64,000 nucleotides of DNA. Origin: Aegilops tauschii subsp. strangulata. Taxonomy: Eukaryota > Streptophyta > Magnoliopsida > Poales > Poaceae. Positions 21,599 through 34,197 of this stretch are shown in pieces; the first letter of the stretch is position 1; the number at the start of each line of letters is the position of its first letter. Location: positions 120,186,318 through 120,250,317 of the forward strand of contig NC_053041.3 in the NCBI RefSeq assembly GCF_002575655.3, in the 5' to 3' direction. Under the pieces are notes generated by a model that did not search any database, was not told where the DNA came from, and worked only from the letters and a program-made list of their open reading frames with translations. Position numbers and translations under genes: made by a program.

Positions 21599-23775
21599 TA
21601 TCATGCTTTCGCTTCAAATACAATGATCGTCATTGCATATATCGCGAGAGAAAGATGAAACATGCGTGAATTTTCTGGGGGCTTACTTTTAGAGGACCTG
21701 GAGATAGTTTTGTGTGCATACGTGAAAGGGGCGTACAGGGGGGGTATGCGATGGAGAGAGAGATGCTCTTCGTTTCTCTTTATCATGACTAACTTTGTAT
21801 ATAGTATAAAAATATACAAATTCACAGTGCGGAATAAATATCATTGTGGGCACCATGCAATGCAAATTAGTGTTCGTACTCCTCCATATAACTTTGTAAT
21901 GTTTTATATATGTAGAAACTCTAAAATAATTTTTTGGCCACACTTTATTCAAAAGGAATGTTGTATGCGAAATAAACGTGAAGAGAGGGCTTTTTAGATC
22001 AATGGGGTACGTGACGTAACATGTGTGAATGTGTAGTTGATGCATTTGGCGGGGCCTAGAGAGGTATGTGTGTGTATTACGTATTCGAGAGAGGCATGGA
22101 TAGAGGGGCCGACGGGGGGGCGTGGGAGAGATAGCACGAGAAATGAGAGTGGTCTAGAGAGAGAGTGCGAATATGACATCACGACAAAAGATTCCATTCC
22201 CTTGAGTGTGTATATGCAAGGGGGGAGGGAATAGGGGCACCAGGAGAAATTTTCTGTGTGTGTGGTGTTTGTGTTGGTATGTGTGGGTGTGAGAAGATAA
22301 TGAGACGTGGGGGCAGAGGGTGTGTCACCGCGTGAGGCCCAGTGGGTCGAGGTGAGGCCCTTCGTTCGGTTCCGTCCTACGCCACATTGGTCGGCCCGTG
22401 ACGCATTTAGGAAGACCCATGGATGACTAGTCGTACAAGACAAAGATAGCAGAATTGTGAAGGACTCTGTGTCCACTGACAAAGCCGGCTAGGATTTGTA
22501 ACCCTAGGTTCTCGGACTAAGGTAACCCCTTTATCTCTGGTATTACTATTCATCCAACCTAACTTTAAGGGGCATCCTACAGAATGCTCTGCTAGAATCG
22601 TACTCGTCGATTAGGAAGAGAGGTGTGAGACAATGCGTGAGAGACAGGCGTAAAGATAATGTGCATACATGAGACATGTAGGCAGGTCCATGTATATAGA
22701 AAGGGTCGATGAGGATTGTGCGTGTGTATGTTTGCGAGAGGAAGAGTGCTTGTGATAAAGGATAGTGAAAACAGTTGTAAATGGTTACGAGAGGGAGGGA
22801 GGGTTATATCTAGAGCATGTGTGCGAGAAAGACACCTCGGGAGAGAGTGTGTGAGCATGTGTGAGAGACCATCGATGGAGAGTGAAACTACACGTAAAAG
22901 ACTGCTCTACACATTGATTAAAGATATAAATTGTATCCAAATATTAGGATGGGATCATGATATTTGCAATTCGCGTAAGGAGCGGTCATTGATCCATTAG
23001 ACATCTAGATTCTATCGAATTTGAGCATGTCTATGTTATTATTTGACACAATTGATCCACATAGTTAGTATTTTGAACTCCAGACAATCCATCGCTTTAG
23101 CAATCAAATATAAACGTGAGTATAGTTCATGTTGTGTTTGTAAAGCACATTATACATACGAAAGTTACACAATGGACATTATAAATAGCTACCTATGAAC
23201 TAGCATACATTTGAATTCAACTTAAGGTGGTTTAAAAAGATCGAATTCAACATGAAGTCCATTCAATTATTTGAATTTGATATCATGGCATTTGTAAACC
23301 ATACCTAAATTATGGGGGCACCAATCTTTGCTCTGACTTTGTACATAATAGCATATGTAGTCGTGTACAAAATAGATTCAAATTTAACTCCTCCATTCCA
23401 AAATAATCGTAGTTATAGGATTTTCAAGTGTCAAAATTTCAAAATGAAGCGGATAATTTAATGAGGTTTTCAAACATACAAGGTCAAATATAACGTTGTC
23501 TATTTAGGTCAATCCTCATAGTTCAAGAGTACTCTAAACGTGAATGCTTGTGTTTCAAAATTTTGAACGAAGCGCCAAAAGAGCCTCTACTCGCCCGAAA
23601 CCGCGTGAGACCAATGTTTGGTAGTACAAGGAAATTACTTTTCTAATAACTCCGACCCGTGAAACCTACCGGCCCAACGTCCAAAGGTCTAAACCGGGGT
23701 AGGTTTGTAGCTTCATCTAGACGCCACGCAACCGCATCCGAAAAACATTCATACACAATGGCCGCATAAGCACAC
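21599..23775. other. Intergenic DNA, purine-rich then AT-rich
   Basis: About 22040-22250 and 22610-22890 are rich in gagaga/gtgtga words and look like degenerate repeats. 22900-23640 is AT-rich. A decayed Stowaway-like terminus (ctcctccattccaaaataatcg) lies at about 23388. No gene is recognised. Confidence 0.5.
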
Positions 23776-24348
23776 ATGCGCGCGGCCGAAATCGCTCCCG
23801 CCCACTATTTGGGACACCTGGGATTACCATCCTACCCCCGACCCGCAGTAAGTCCGAAATTTAAGAGGGGGGCAAAGTTTGTACATTCCCCAAATTTCAA
23901 ACAAGCGCGTCCCATCTTCTGTTCAAAAAAGCCAAAAACAAGCGCGTCCCAGACCGAAACATGGTTCCCCCCCACCCGTCCGATTCCCCATTCGTACTCC
24001 GTGGGCTCCAAAACTACCTCTCCACCAGCCGCGAAACCCCGGCGTCCTCCGTCCGCCACCCCATCCCACCCATCAACCGCCGCCCTCCTCCATCACGCCG
24101 AAGCCGATACCCCGACGTCGTCGTCCACCGCAACCTCAACCGCAACGCCCTCCACGGCTAGTAGTTGAAGCCGAGGCCGAGCTGTCCGTACCCAAGCCAG
24201 TTCAACCACGCCGTCCTGCGCCTCACCGCTGCTGCTCCAACTTCGCCACCCTCCACCGCACCGGAGCTGTTCCTGCTACGCCGTCCTTCGCCGCCTCGGA
24301 TCTGCTTCCCCTCCGCCGACATACGGCCACGGCAACACAGTCAACAAT
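23776..24348 (+). promoter_or_regulatory. C-rich leader and promoter region of the Ptta transposase gene
   Basis: C-rich DNA with few plus-strand ATGs immediately before the ATG at 24349, like plant 5' leaders. Open frames in it are not conserved in frame and I do not call them genes. Confidence 0.4.
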
Positions 24349-24675
24349 TTGGCCATGGGTTCGTCCAAGCCTGCACCCTCCAGAACATCGGTTTCCCCGG
24401 TAAAAAGAAGAAGATCGGCGCAACATGTGGAGGTGACCACACCGGCAACCGAAAAAGGTACTCCTATTCCCTTATTCATGCAAATCTTACGTCTCTGCTT
24501 GCACGGTATTCATCCCATAGAAGACACTAGTTGACCGCTTCTTCTTGATACTAGATGTTCCTAGTAACTCGCGATGCACAAGGTTTCTCCTCATATACTA
24601 TTTCACCTTAGCTAGAGGTCCGTCGCCCCCCTGAATTTCAATTTCTGGCCAGTTGATTCCCAATTAACGGAAGCA

Positions 24676-24719
24676 TTCCCCGGCGTAACAGACGCTAGTA
24701 CGCCTATTACGCCGGGGAA
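24676..24719. other. Perfect 13-bp inverted repeat (hairpin) in intron 1
   Basis: ttccccggcgtaa at 24676-24688 and its exact complement ttacgccggggaa at 24707-24719, separated by 18 bp. It could be a tiny MITE, a transcript hairpin or chance. No target duplication is obvious. Confidence 0.7.
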
Positions 24720-25429
24720 GCAGCGCCTTGGTGTTTATCTTAGGGGCGTGTGCGGCCTAGAGCTACTGGCGCCCGATCTGGAGGTCGGCCGGGATTAAAG
24801 GGATGGCCTGGGGGCGCTGCCAAGCACGGCGGTGGTGTGAGGTCGATGGGAGGGCGGGGCGGCGGAGGCAGGGGTCTGGGCCGGTGGTCGCTGGCGGTTC
24901 GAGAAAGATCGTCAACAGTGACTGGCGGGAGGTAGACGAAGGCCATCTGCCCGTTCCTTATAGATCGGACGGTTCATTAAAAAATCGACTGACCTATTTA
25001 TTTTCAGTCGACTGTTATCTTAGATATGACCACATGTGGTGGTGTGCTGGAGGAGTACCTGCATTTCCTGTGCTCATCTATTACAAAATCATACGGAGTA
25101 GAATCTAATTTTGTTTGCCATGCAATGTTGTAGAGCTATCATATGTCTCCTGTCATTTATTTTTCAGCCACCTGCTATCTGCTACTTTTACAGTGCACTA
25201 GTTCTGCACACACTTCACCCTTACTCTCACTATTGTGTTTTTATGCAAGGGTATTTCAGACTCTGCTGCCATGAGAGAAGCCAAAAAGAAAAGAAAGAAG
25301 TCGCTCCAGCTTCATATGCGGGTAGGCAAGACACGTTACAGCGCTATAAAGTGTGCGGTGTCAGCAGATGGAGACGGTAAACGTAGCTCTGGAGTTGATG
25401 ACCTCGCTCGCAATGAACCACCATCCCAG

Positions 25430-27640
25430 GTGCTTGCTTTAACTTCGCGGTGTCATATGTGGTTGCATGTTCCATATGGTGTCTAGCTTGTATTCGAAAG
25501 GCCGAAGTCCGTAAGCTAAGGAAAGATATTTTTTTACATGAACCACCATCCCATGAGCACCAGAAGACAAATAGCTAGTCAGGGCACTGGCCGAGCCAGT
25601 GACAAGCCCAGCATAGATAGGCATCACCTGGAAGCCAACTAAAAAGCTGCGATGGTGGCGAAGCAGCCCGCCTCCCACCAGGCTCTCAGGTCCTAGATGA
25701 TCATGCTCACCACTCCAGCCGGATGTCTAGCTTGTATTGCTTCCAATTTGGTTAAATTGCATCTGCTTAGCTTACACATTATACCTTTGAATATGACATA
25801 CCTTTCTGCTTTTGGTACATACTAGTACATCTGTGTATTAACCATGTTCTTACATCAAAGTAATGTTCTTGTGTATCCCTCATCAATCACTTATGACGAG
25901 GCAGGCAGGCAAGGGGACTAATCCTCATTTAAAGAATGCAGCGTCAGCCTCCCGACATGATTCTCAAGAAACAGAAATGCTAGATGAAGATAGTGAACGT
26001 AGCTCTGTAGTTGATTACAGCATTTCCCCTACACTAGCATCGCAGGTGCTTGCTCTAACTTGGCAGCGTGATATGTGGTTGCATGTTGCATATGGTGTCT
26101 AGATTGGAATTCTTCCAATCTGGTTAAACTGCATGTGCTAGTCTGCTTAGCTTATACATTATACCTGTTAATGTGACATGCCTTCTTGTATTTAGTACAT
26201 AGTACATCTATCTATTAAGCATGTCCTTACATAAAACTATTGTTTTTTTTTCTATCCCGCATCAATCAACATGACGAGACACCTTTAGTATATGCAGTGC
26301 GATATTAGTTGCATCTTTCATATGATTTATAGCATGCGCTGCTTCTAATTTGTTGAAATTCCATTTATGATGGGACGCTTTTAACTTGGCAGAGTCATAT
26401 TGGTTGCATCTTTCATGTGGTGTCTAGCTTGCATTGCTTCTTATTTGCTAGAATGGTTTCTGCTTAGTTTACACAAACAGTTGTGAACATGCCATGCCGT
26501 CCTGTTTTTCGTACATATTCCATCCCGGTATCATGTGTTTGCCTTACATCAAAGTAGTGATTGTCAGTATCATGCATGAATGAGTTCTGAAGAGAGAATT
26601 TTATTGCTTTTTCTTGTCGGTTTTACTTGACAATTCAAAATCAATAAAGCGGAAGGAAGTTAGCAAGGCAGCGGATAAAGGTGCTCCTTCCGAACGGAGG
26701 GCCTCTACAGTTTCTACTCCTCCACACCCCCAAGATGATTTCCAAGACAACACATGCATAGACACTCAACAAAGATGTGTTTATGATGAGCACGTCTCCC
26801 CTAGTGCAGCATCACCGGTGCTCCCTCTAACTTGGCACTGTTATATGTGGTTGCATGTTATGTGTGATGTCTAGCTTGTATTGCTTCTAATTTTGTTGAA
26901 TTCCATCTGCTTACTTTACACATTATACTTGAATAAGACACGTGTTCCTGTTTCTAGAACATACAATATCTGTCTATCACACCATGTTCTTACATCAAAT
27001 TACTACTGTTGTGTAACCTGCAACAATCACTTTTCATAAGACACGTTTGACTTCGAAGTGTGATATAGGTTACATCTCACATTCTTTTCTAGCTTGTACT
27101 ACTAATTTGTTGAAATGGCACTTATGACGAGACAGTTTTAACTTGGTAGAGTGATATTCGTTGCATCTTTCATATGGTGTCTAGCTTTCATTGCTTCTAG
27201 TTTGTTGAAATGCCTTCTCCTTAGTTTACACATCATAAGCTGTGAATATGCAATGTTGTGAATATGCAATGGCACTAATGACGAGAGACCTCTAACATGG
27301 TAGTGTGATGTTGTTTGCATCTTGCATATGAGTTATTTCTTGTACTGCTTCACATTTGTTTAAACGCCATTTATGATGAGACACTGTTAACTTGGCAGAG
27401 CGATATTTGTAGCATCTTTCATATGGTGCCTACCTTCCATTGCATTGCTTCTAATTTGGTGAAATGTCTTCTTCTTAGTTTACACATCATAGTTCTGGTT
27501 ATCTCTTCCGTCCTGTTTTTCATACATATTACATCCTCCTATCATGTGGTTGTCTAACATCAAAGTTCAGTTCGTCTGCATCACGCATCAATTTGTTCTG
27601 AAGAACTAAATTGTTATTCGTTTTTCTTGTCGGCTTGACT
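25430..27640 (+). repeat. Tandemly expanded intron/exon units in the Ptta gene
   Basis: Words of the form gttgcatctttcatatggtgtctagcttgtattgcttctaatttgttgaaat recur in about nine diverged copies (near 25460, 26075, 26305, 26400, 26845, 27065, 27155, 27310 and 27405). Exons 2, 3 and 4 each end at a donor embedded in the same context (cag or ccg, then gtgct and ttaact/ctaact), and each is followed by this unit. The 5' part of the gene therefore seems to have grown by repeated duplication of an exon plus its intron, with some copies having lost the exon part. Confidence 0.7.
25495..25723. other. 229-bp insertion flanked by a 15-bp direct repeat
   Basis: tgtctagcttgtatt occurs at 25480-25494 and 25724-25738, with unrelated DNA between. 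Other copies of the surrounding intron repeat lack the insert. On the minus strand it has an open frame through its length (GFQVMPIYAGLVTGSAS). There is no poly-A. A retroposed fragment or filler captured during break repair could explain it. Confidence 0.5.
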
Positions 27641-29951
27641 TAACATGGCACAGAGAAAGAGGAAGAAACACAGAATGGCAGGGAATGAGAAGCGGATGAA
27701 TCCTGCAGATTCTGCTGGTACTGATGGTGCAATAGAAGGTCAAACTCCAGCGGAAAATTCTACAAACACGGCATCCCATGCTACACGAGTTGCAAAAAAA
27801 GCCAAACAGAAACAAATAGTTGCCACCAAACAAGCAGAGACAGCCCTAGTTCTTGCAACACCTACCATAGTACTACCAGCTGAACGACTTACTCGTGCGC
27901 CAACTGAGCTAGCAGCACATTCCCAAGCTCCCTTGCCACCTGACACTACTTCCCAAGCACTCTTGACACAAGACAAGTTGGCAAAATCAGATGAACCTTG
28001 TGAGCTTCAACAGCAAGAAGGTAGTTGTTGGAGTCAAGTTATAGTTGCATGCTTCTTTATATGTAGTCTCACAGTTTGATGTACACTAACACTTCCTATG
28101 TTCGTTGTTGGACTAGCACCTAGGCGCAAGAGGAAACAAACATCAGGGATAATGCTCGATAGGTTAACTAAATCTAGAGGAGGAAGAATGGAGATCCGAT
28201 TTGAGGCAGGTTTAAAAAGGCCACGTGATGCTACAGAGTCAGCCAAGTTAGTATCAGAGGCAGCGGTTGCCGTTAGGTGTCATGTACGTATCCTCCCAAC
28301 ATGGATTCAGTACAGGAATGACAAAGACGAAACCCAGTTCAACACCTTCCTCAACCATTTATCTGTAAGTATGGTTATGTATGGAAACTAGTAATATTGT
28401 CTTGCTCTGTCCCATACTTTCTAGGTTGCTGATAATGAGACTCCCATAATTTTCAACAGATGAGGTTCAAGTTGGATAGCCAAGATGATGCAACCAGACA
28501 AGCTTGCACCCATGTTTTCAAGTCTGCTCTGTGACAGTATCGGTATAACTTGAGGAAAACTCACTTTGAAGGCAAGGCTAACAATGAATTTTCCCAAACA
28601 TCTCCAGTGGAAAATATATCGGATGAAGACTGGAGGGGCCTTGTTAAACACTAGTCTGATCCGAAGTATCAGGTACATTATATATATGTGATCAGATCAC
28701 ATGTTGAAGTCCTATTTACGCATGTGCCACACAAATCTATCTTCTTGTAGGTGAACTGTTCAAAGAACAGGGCCAACCGTACGAAAGTGAAATTCCAACA
28801 CACGACAGGATGTCGTAGCTATATTGCACACTGCGAGGCACTTGTAATTAGTTGTTGTTTCACTCTTTTCGCTGTACCATATTATCAGATCTATATTGAC
28901 TTGTTCGAAATGCAGAGGAAAGCCCGCAAGGACCAAAAAGTACCTGAACCAAATGCTGTGGAAATCTTCAAGGACTGTCCCACCAGCAAGAAGAAGGGCA
29001 TGCCTACACCAGTCAAAGCCGCTGTTGTAAGTCCTTAATCCTCATGCCTTTTAACTACTACTTACTCTGACGTGTGCCTTGAACTCCATGGTTTGCAGCC
29101 AATGTCTACTACTCTTTTCAATTTTATACACAATTGTCTTAGCGTATCATTGCACCTTACAAGGTTTAAAAGAGAGGAGTGATGTTCCTTTGATCTTGAC
29201 CCGTAATCTAGTTCCGTGCTGGACTTGCCCACACAACGTTACAATTGCCTGTTTGTCTGTTCTCAGTTGTTTTGTGATATGAATGATGTCATACTATGAT
29301 TACCGTATTATAAACTTCGTCTCTTTATCCTTAGCCCTCAATAAAATGTGAAGAAATAGACAATACATTAGCGATGGTACATGGTCATATGTTTGGAACC
29401 TGGTTTTATTATGTACTTTGCAATAAAATACAACTAATATTTTACATGGGTTCACCAGAATAAGTTCTGTATATAGACCAAAGCTATTTTGTTTGGTTTT
29501 GCCGCCTCCTTAATATCTTCTCTTCTGGTACTACTAATGTAAAACCTCAACTTTTCAGCGAGCTATGGAAAAAATGGTGGAACCGCCACCTTCTGAAGGT
29601 GGCGAGGCAACTATAACCGCAATGTCAGCTCTTGCTGTAGTGGGTCAGTACCTGTCCACTAACAGTGCCAAAAGCACGTTCCTGCGTAATACTGGGTTGG
29701 TTGTTAAGGCAATATCGTCCAAACTGCCTCATGATCAAGATATGCAAGCTCAAAGCATTGTTGTATCTGCGCTCCAGACACAAGTCCATTCCCTAACAGA
29801 GACCCTTTGTGAAACAAGGAGAAACATTGCTCAATGTCGACAAGATATGCATGGTTTTGAAACTAGACTATCAGACATTTGCTATGTTGTTCAAGAGCCT
29901 AGGGGGAATGAAGGCGAGGGTTATGGTGCTCCATCGGACAATACAGCATGA

Positions 29952-30270
29952 AAACGTAACAGTCAGGTCAAATGAACTGAGCTTCTGAACTTCTGGTGGT
30001 ACATTTATCTGCTAGACTGTTAAGTTTTATGCCAACCTTCCTTTTGTTATATAGTTGTAATTTGTTTTGGTGCAATACAAAATTTATTCTTAACGTGCAG
30101 TCACCGGCTGAAGAAAATAGCAAGCCATTTTTGTATAGTGTAGGGTGTTCCCTATATTGCACTGGTGGCGATCTTTGATGCCGAGTGGATGTAATCTGTG
30201 CAATCGCCTTAATAGCCTAGCGTTAGTTTCGGCCTTATTTGTTTCCTAGTCTTCTTTTTCCCTGGTTTGC
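29952..30270 (+). other. 3' UTR of the Ptta gene
   Basis: AT-rich, gene-free DNA after the stop at 29951, grading into the subterminal repeat region. Confidence 0.45.
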
Positions 30271-31160
30271 TAGTGGCCGCAACTACCATGGGCCATATAC
30301 GGGACGTAGGATCCATGGGTCTCCTACGGGCTGTCGATAAATGGGCCTGTAATCGGTGGGCCTCGGGCCGTCGGATAAATGGGTCTACATGGGCCGTAAT
30401 CGGGCGTAATTGGTATCGGCCCAGCACAGTAACAGGCCGTTAACAGGCCGTAGGACAGCAAAGGCTTAATTTTGTCACAGGCATAACGGGTCGTTAATGG
30501 GCCAGAATATAGGACGGGTTGGAAACGGCGCAACGGGTTAACAGGCCAGAAACGGGCCGACTCTTGCCATGGGCCAAATTTGGCCCATTAGGGTAACAGG
30601 CCAGTAACGGGCCAACTCTTGCCATGGGCCGAATTTGGCCCATTAGGGGAACAGGCCAGTAACGGGCCGACTCTTGCCATGGGCCGAATTTGGCCCATTA
30701 GGGGAACAGGCCAGTAACGGGCCGGAAGTAATCGAGGGCCGAAAAGGAGCCCAAGAACGTATGGGCCGTCAATAGGCCGAAAGCTAACACGGGCTGGAAA
30801 TGGCCCATGTAAATCACGGGCCGTTAACGGGTATAAAGAAAATTACTGTTCATTATGGGCTAGAGTCACCGTGGGCCTGTAAAGGGCCGAAAGATACGAA
30901 GGCCTCATATGGGACGAAAGACGTCGTGGGCCATACATGGGCCGAAAGTGAAATGGGCTGGTGTTATATTCGACGGCCCACGTGACGTTGTTGGGCCGAT
31001 TTCCTTTAGGGCCTAACGGGCCGTAAAATGGGCTATTTGCGAAGAGACCGTTAACAGGCTTTTCATGGGCCAGCCCCTTAACTTTTGACCAAGTCAAACG
31101 GGCCGGCTTTGTAAGCTCAATGGGCCAGTGGTGGGCCGCGGCACGTGTCGACATATCATA
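30270..31160. repeat. CACTA subterminal region dense in GGGCC motifs
   Basis: Words such as gggcc, ggccg and ggccc occur every 10-30 bp on both strands, including tgggcc forms. Inside it, 30541-30720 is a 55-bp tandem repeat (acaggccag at 30541, 30596, 30651, 30706). Arrays of short motifs next to the ends are typical of CACTA elements, where the accessory transposase protein binds. Confidence 0.8.
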
Positions 31161-31189
31161 GATGCCTATCTGACCCACTGACGAGCTGA

Positions 31190-31546
31190 CACGTGTTTCG
31201 TCCGGCCTATAAGAATTTTACACATGGAAATTTCCCATTGGTCGGGGCTGTTAACGGGTTATCGGATCCAAAACCCGACCCGATAGCTTAAGGGCGTGTC
31301 GTTACGGTGGATGCCACGTGTCGGTCACCCTTGACGAAAGCACTTCTATGATGCGCGATTTATCGTCATGGAAGTGGACACTTCTGTGATGATAATTTTC
31401 GTAATGTCATGGAACACTTCTACGACAACACAGGTATGACTATCTTGATTCTGTCATAAAATCGTCATGGATGTACATGCATGACAAAAAACGCGACCTA
31501 CTGTGACAAACACGTATCATCACGGAAGTGTATTTATTTTGTAGTG
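31190..31546. mobile_element. CACTA right terminus
   Basis: The sequence ends in ttttgtagtg at 31546, the inverse of CACTACAAAA. Read inward from the end it gives CACTACAAAATAAATACACT and then atgatacg, tcacagtagg, tcatgcatgtaca and gtgaccgacacg blocks, matching the terminus at 63777-64000 closely. Just outside, Copia leader sequence begins with ata. Confidence 0.88.
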
Positions 31547-32615
31547 ATATCAACTAAACCATGTCTGATCATCACGTGAGATGGCGTAGTTTTCAATGGT
31601 GAACATCACTATGTTGATCATATCTACTATATGATTCACGCTCGACCTTTCGGTCTCAGTGTTCCGAGGTCATATCTGCATATGCTAGGCTCGTTAAGTT
31701 TAACCTGAGTATTCTGCGTGTGCAAAACTGGCTTGCACCCGTTGTATGTGAACGTAGAGCTTATCACACCCGATCATCACGTGGTGTCTCGGCACGACGA
31801 ACTGTAACAACGGTGCATACTCAGGGAGAACACTTGTACCTTGAAATTTAGTGAGAGATCATCTTATAATGCTACCGTCGTACTAAGCAAAATAAGATGC
31901 ATAAAGGATAAACATCACATGCAATCAGTATAAGTGATATGATATGGCCATCATCTTCTTGTGCCTTTGATCTCCATCTCCAAAGCACCGTCATGATCAC
32001 CATCGTCACCGGCTTGACACATTGATCTCCATCGAAGCATCGTTGTCGTCGCGCCAACTATTGCTTCTACGACTATCGCTACCGCTTAGTGATAAAGTAA
32101 AGCAATTACATGGCGATTGCATTTCATACAATAAAGCGACAACCATATGGCTCCTGCCAGTTGCCGATAACTCTGTTACAAAACATGATCATCTCATACA
32201 ACAATTTATATATCATCACGTCTTGACCACATCACATCACAGCAAGCCCTGCAAAAACAAGTTAGACGTCCTCTACTTTGTTGTTGCAAGTTTTACGTGG
32301 CTGCTACGGGCATCTAGCAAGAACCGTTCTTACCTACGCATCAAAACCACAATGATTTTTCGTCAAGTGTGTTGTTTTAACCTTCAACAAGGACCGGGCG
32401 TAGTCAAACTCGATTCAACTAAAGTTGGAGAAACAGACATCCACTAGGCACCTGTGTGCGAAGCACGGCGGTAGAACCAGTCTCATGAACACGGTCATGT
32501 AATGTCGGTCTGGGCCGCTTCATCCAACAATACCGCCGAATCAAAGTATGACATGCTGGTAAGTAGTATGACTATTATCGCCCACAACTCTTTGTGTTCT
32601 ACCCATGCATATGAA

Positions 32616-34197
32616 TGATACGTCTCCAACGTATCTATAATTTTTGATTGCTCCATGCTATATTATCTTCTGTTTTGGACATTATTGGGCTTTATTATTC
32701 ACTTTTATATTATTTTTCGGACTAACCTATTAACCGGAGGCCCAGCCCAGAATTGCTGTTTTTTGCCTATTTCAGAGTTTCGTAGAAAAAGAATATCAAA
32801 CGGAGTCCAAACGGAATGAAACCTTCGGGAACATGATTTTCGGAACGAACCTGATCCAGAGGACTTGGACCCTACGTCAAGAAAGCTACCAGGAAGCCAC
32901 GAGGTAGGGGGCGCGCCTACCCCTCTGGGCGCGCCCTCCACCCTCGTGGGCCCCACGTTGCTCCACCGACGTACTCCTTCCTCCTATATATACCTACGTA
33001 CCCCCAAACTACCAGATACGGAGCCAAAAACCTAATTCCACCGCCGCAACCTTCTGTACCCGGGAGATCCCATCTTGGGGCCTGTTTCGAAGCTCCGCCG
33101 GAGGGGGCATCGATCACGGAGGGCTTCTACATCAACACCATAGCCTCTCCAATGAAGTGTGAGTAGTTTACCTCGGACCTTCGGGTCCATAGTTATTAGC
33201 TAGATGGCTTCTTCTCTTTTTTTGGATCTCAATACAATGTTCTCCCCCTCTCTTGTGGAGATCTATTCGATGTAATCTTGTTTTGCAGTGTGTTTGTTGA
33301 GACCGATGAATTGTGGGTTTATGATCAAGTTTATCTATGAACAATATTTGAATCTTCTGAATTCTTTTATGTAGATTGGTTATCTTTGCAAGTCTCTTCG
33401 AATTATCGGTTTGGTTTGGCCTACTAGATTGATCTTTCTTGCAATGGGAGAAGTGCTTAGCTTTGGGTTCAATCTTGCGGTGTCCTTTCCCAGTGACAGT
33501 AGGGGCAGCAAGGCCCGTATAGTATTGTTGCCATCGAGGATAACAAGATGGGGTTTATATCATATTGCATGAGTTTATCCCTCTACATCCTATCATCTTG
33601 CTTAAGGCGTTACTCTGTTCTTATGAACTTAATACTCTAGATGCATGCTGGATAGCGGTCGATGTGTGGAGTAATAGTAGTAGATGCAAGCAGGAGTCGG
33701 TCTACTTGTCTTGGACGTGATGCCGATATACATGATCATACCTAGATATTCTCATAACTATGCTCAATTCTGTCAATTGCTCAACAGTAATTTGTTCGCC
33801 CACCGTAAAATACTTATGCTCTTGAGAGAAGCCACTAGTGAAACCTATGGCCCCCGGGTCTATTTTCCATCATATTAATCTCCTGACAACAAGCTATTTC
33901 TTTTGTCGTTTTTATTTTACTTTCTTTACTTTGCATCTTTATCACAAAAATACCAAAAATATTATCTTATCATATCTATCAGATCTCACTCTCGTAAGTG
34001 ACCGTGTAGGGATTTACAACCCCTTATCGCGTTGGTTGCGAGGATTTATTTGTTTGTGTAGGTGCGAGGGACTCGCGCGTAGCCTCCTACTGGATTGATA
34101 CCTTGGTTCTCAAAAACTGAGGGAAATACTTACGCTACTTTGCTGCATCACCCTTTCCTCTTCAAGGGAAAACCAACGCAGTACTCAAGAGGTAGCA
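32616..34197 (+). mobile_element. Solo LTR, Gypsy-type (tgatacgtctccaacg... family)
   Basis: 1582 bp from tgatacgtctcc to gaggtagca, with no internal domain. Flanks are atgaa (32611-32615) and atgac (34198-34202), a 5-bp target duplication with one mismatch. A TATA-like cctcctatatata lies near 32980. The start resembles Triticeae Gypsy LTRs of the Fatima/Daniela kind by memory only. It sits in the leader of Copia C and arose by LTR-LTR recombination. Confidence 0.8.

Larger units (their letters stand above)
24349..29951 (+). pseudogene. Ptta/En-Spm (Transposase_24 type) CACTA gene, ten exons, two stops
   Basis: Proposed exons with compatible phases and GT-AG borders: 24349-24457, 25260-25429, 25905-26045, 26668-26817, 27654-28020, 28117-28364, 28460-28672, 28751-28843, 28889-29026, 29559-29951. 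They total 2022 nt (673 positions). The N-terminal half is basic and low-complexity (KKKRKKS, KKAKQKQ). The C-terminal half has the Ptta/Transposase_24 signature: RKRKQTSG with GRMEIRF, then QYRYNLR, then DEDWRGLV..SDPKYQ, NCSKNRANRTK and HTTGCRSY, followed by a C-terminal coiled-coil-like exon. Two in-frame stops, TGA 28532-28534 and TAG 28652-28654, both fall where family members would have Trp (a G-to-A change in TGG would explain each). The protein family is the DNA-binding or accessory gene of CACTA elements. The gene ends 1.6 kb inside the CACTA terminus at 31546, so it probably belongs to that element. Exons 2-4 have less support than exons 6-10. Confidence 0.75.
1..31546. mobile_element. 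Candidate giant CACTA element (left end outside window)
   Basis: Inference. The Copia leader of element C is cut exactly at the CACTA terminus (31546/31547), and no Copia sequence occurs anywhere to the left in this window. If CACTA inserted into C, its left end lies before position 1 and all of 1-31546 is its interior with later insertions. The divergent TNP2 (minus, 5.7-9.2 kb) and Ptta (plus, 24.3-30 kb) genes fit a single CACTA. The GRF gene and Helitrons would be cargo or later arrivals. The alternative is several unrelated fragments side by side. Confidence 0.4.

Noticed and set aside
31600..32450. Frames shared among 31.6-32.4 kb, 37.7-38.5 kb and 41.4-42.3 kb as a conserved gene family
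   Set aside because: These are the non-coding leaders of three copies of one Copia family; conservation reflects copy descent.
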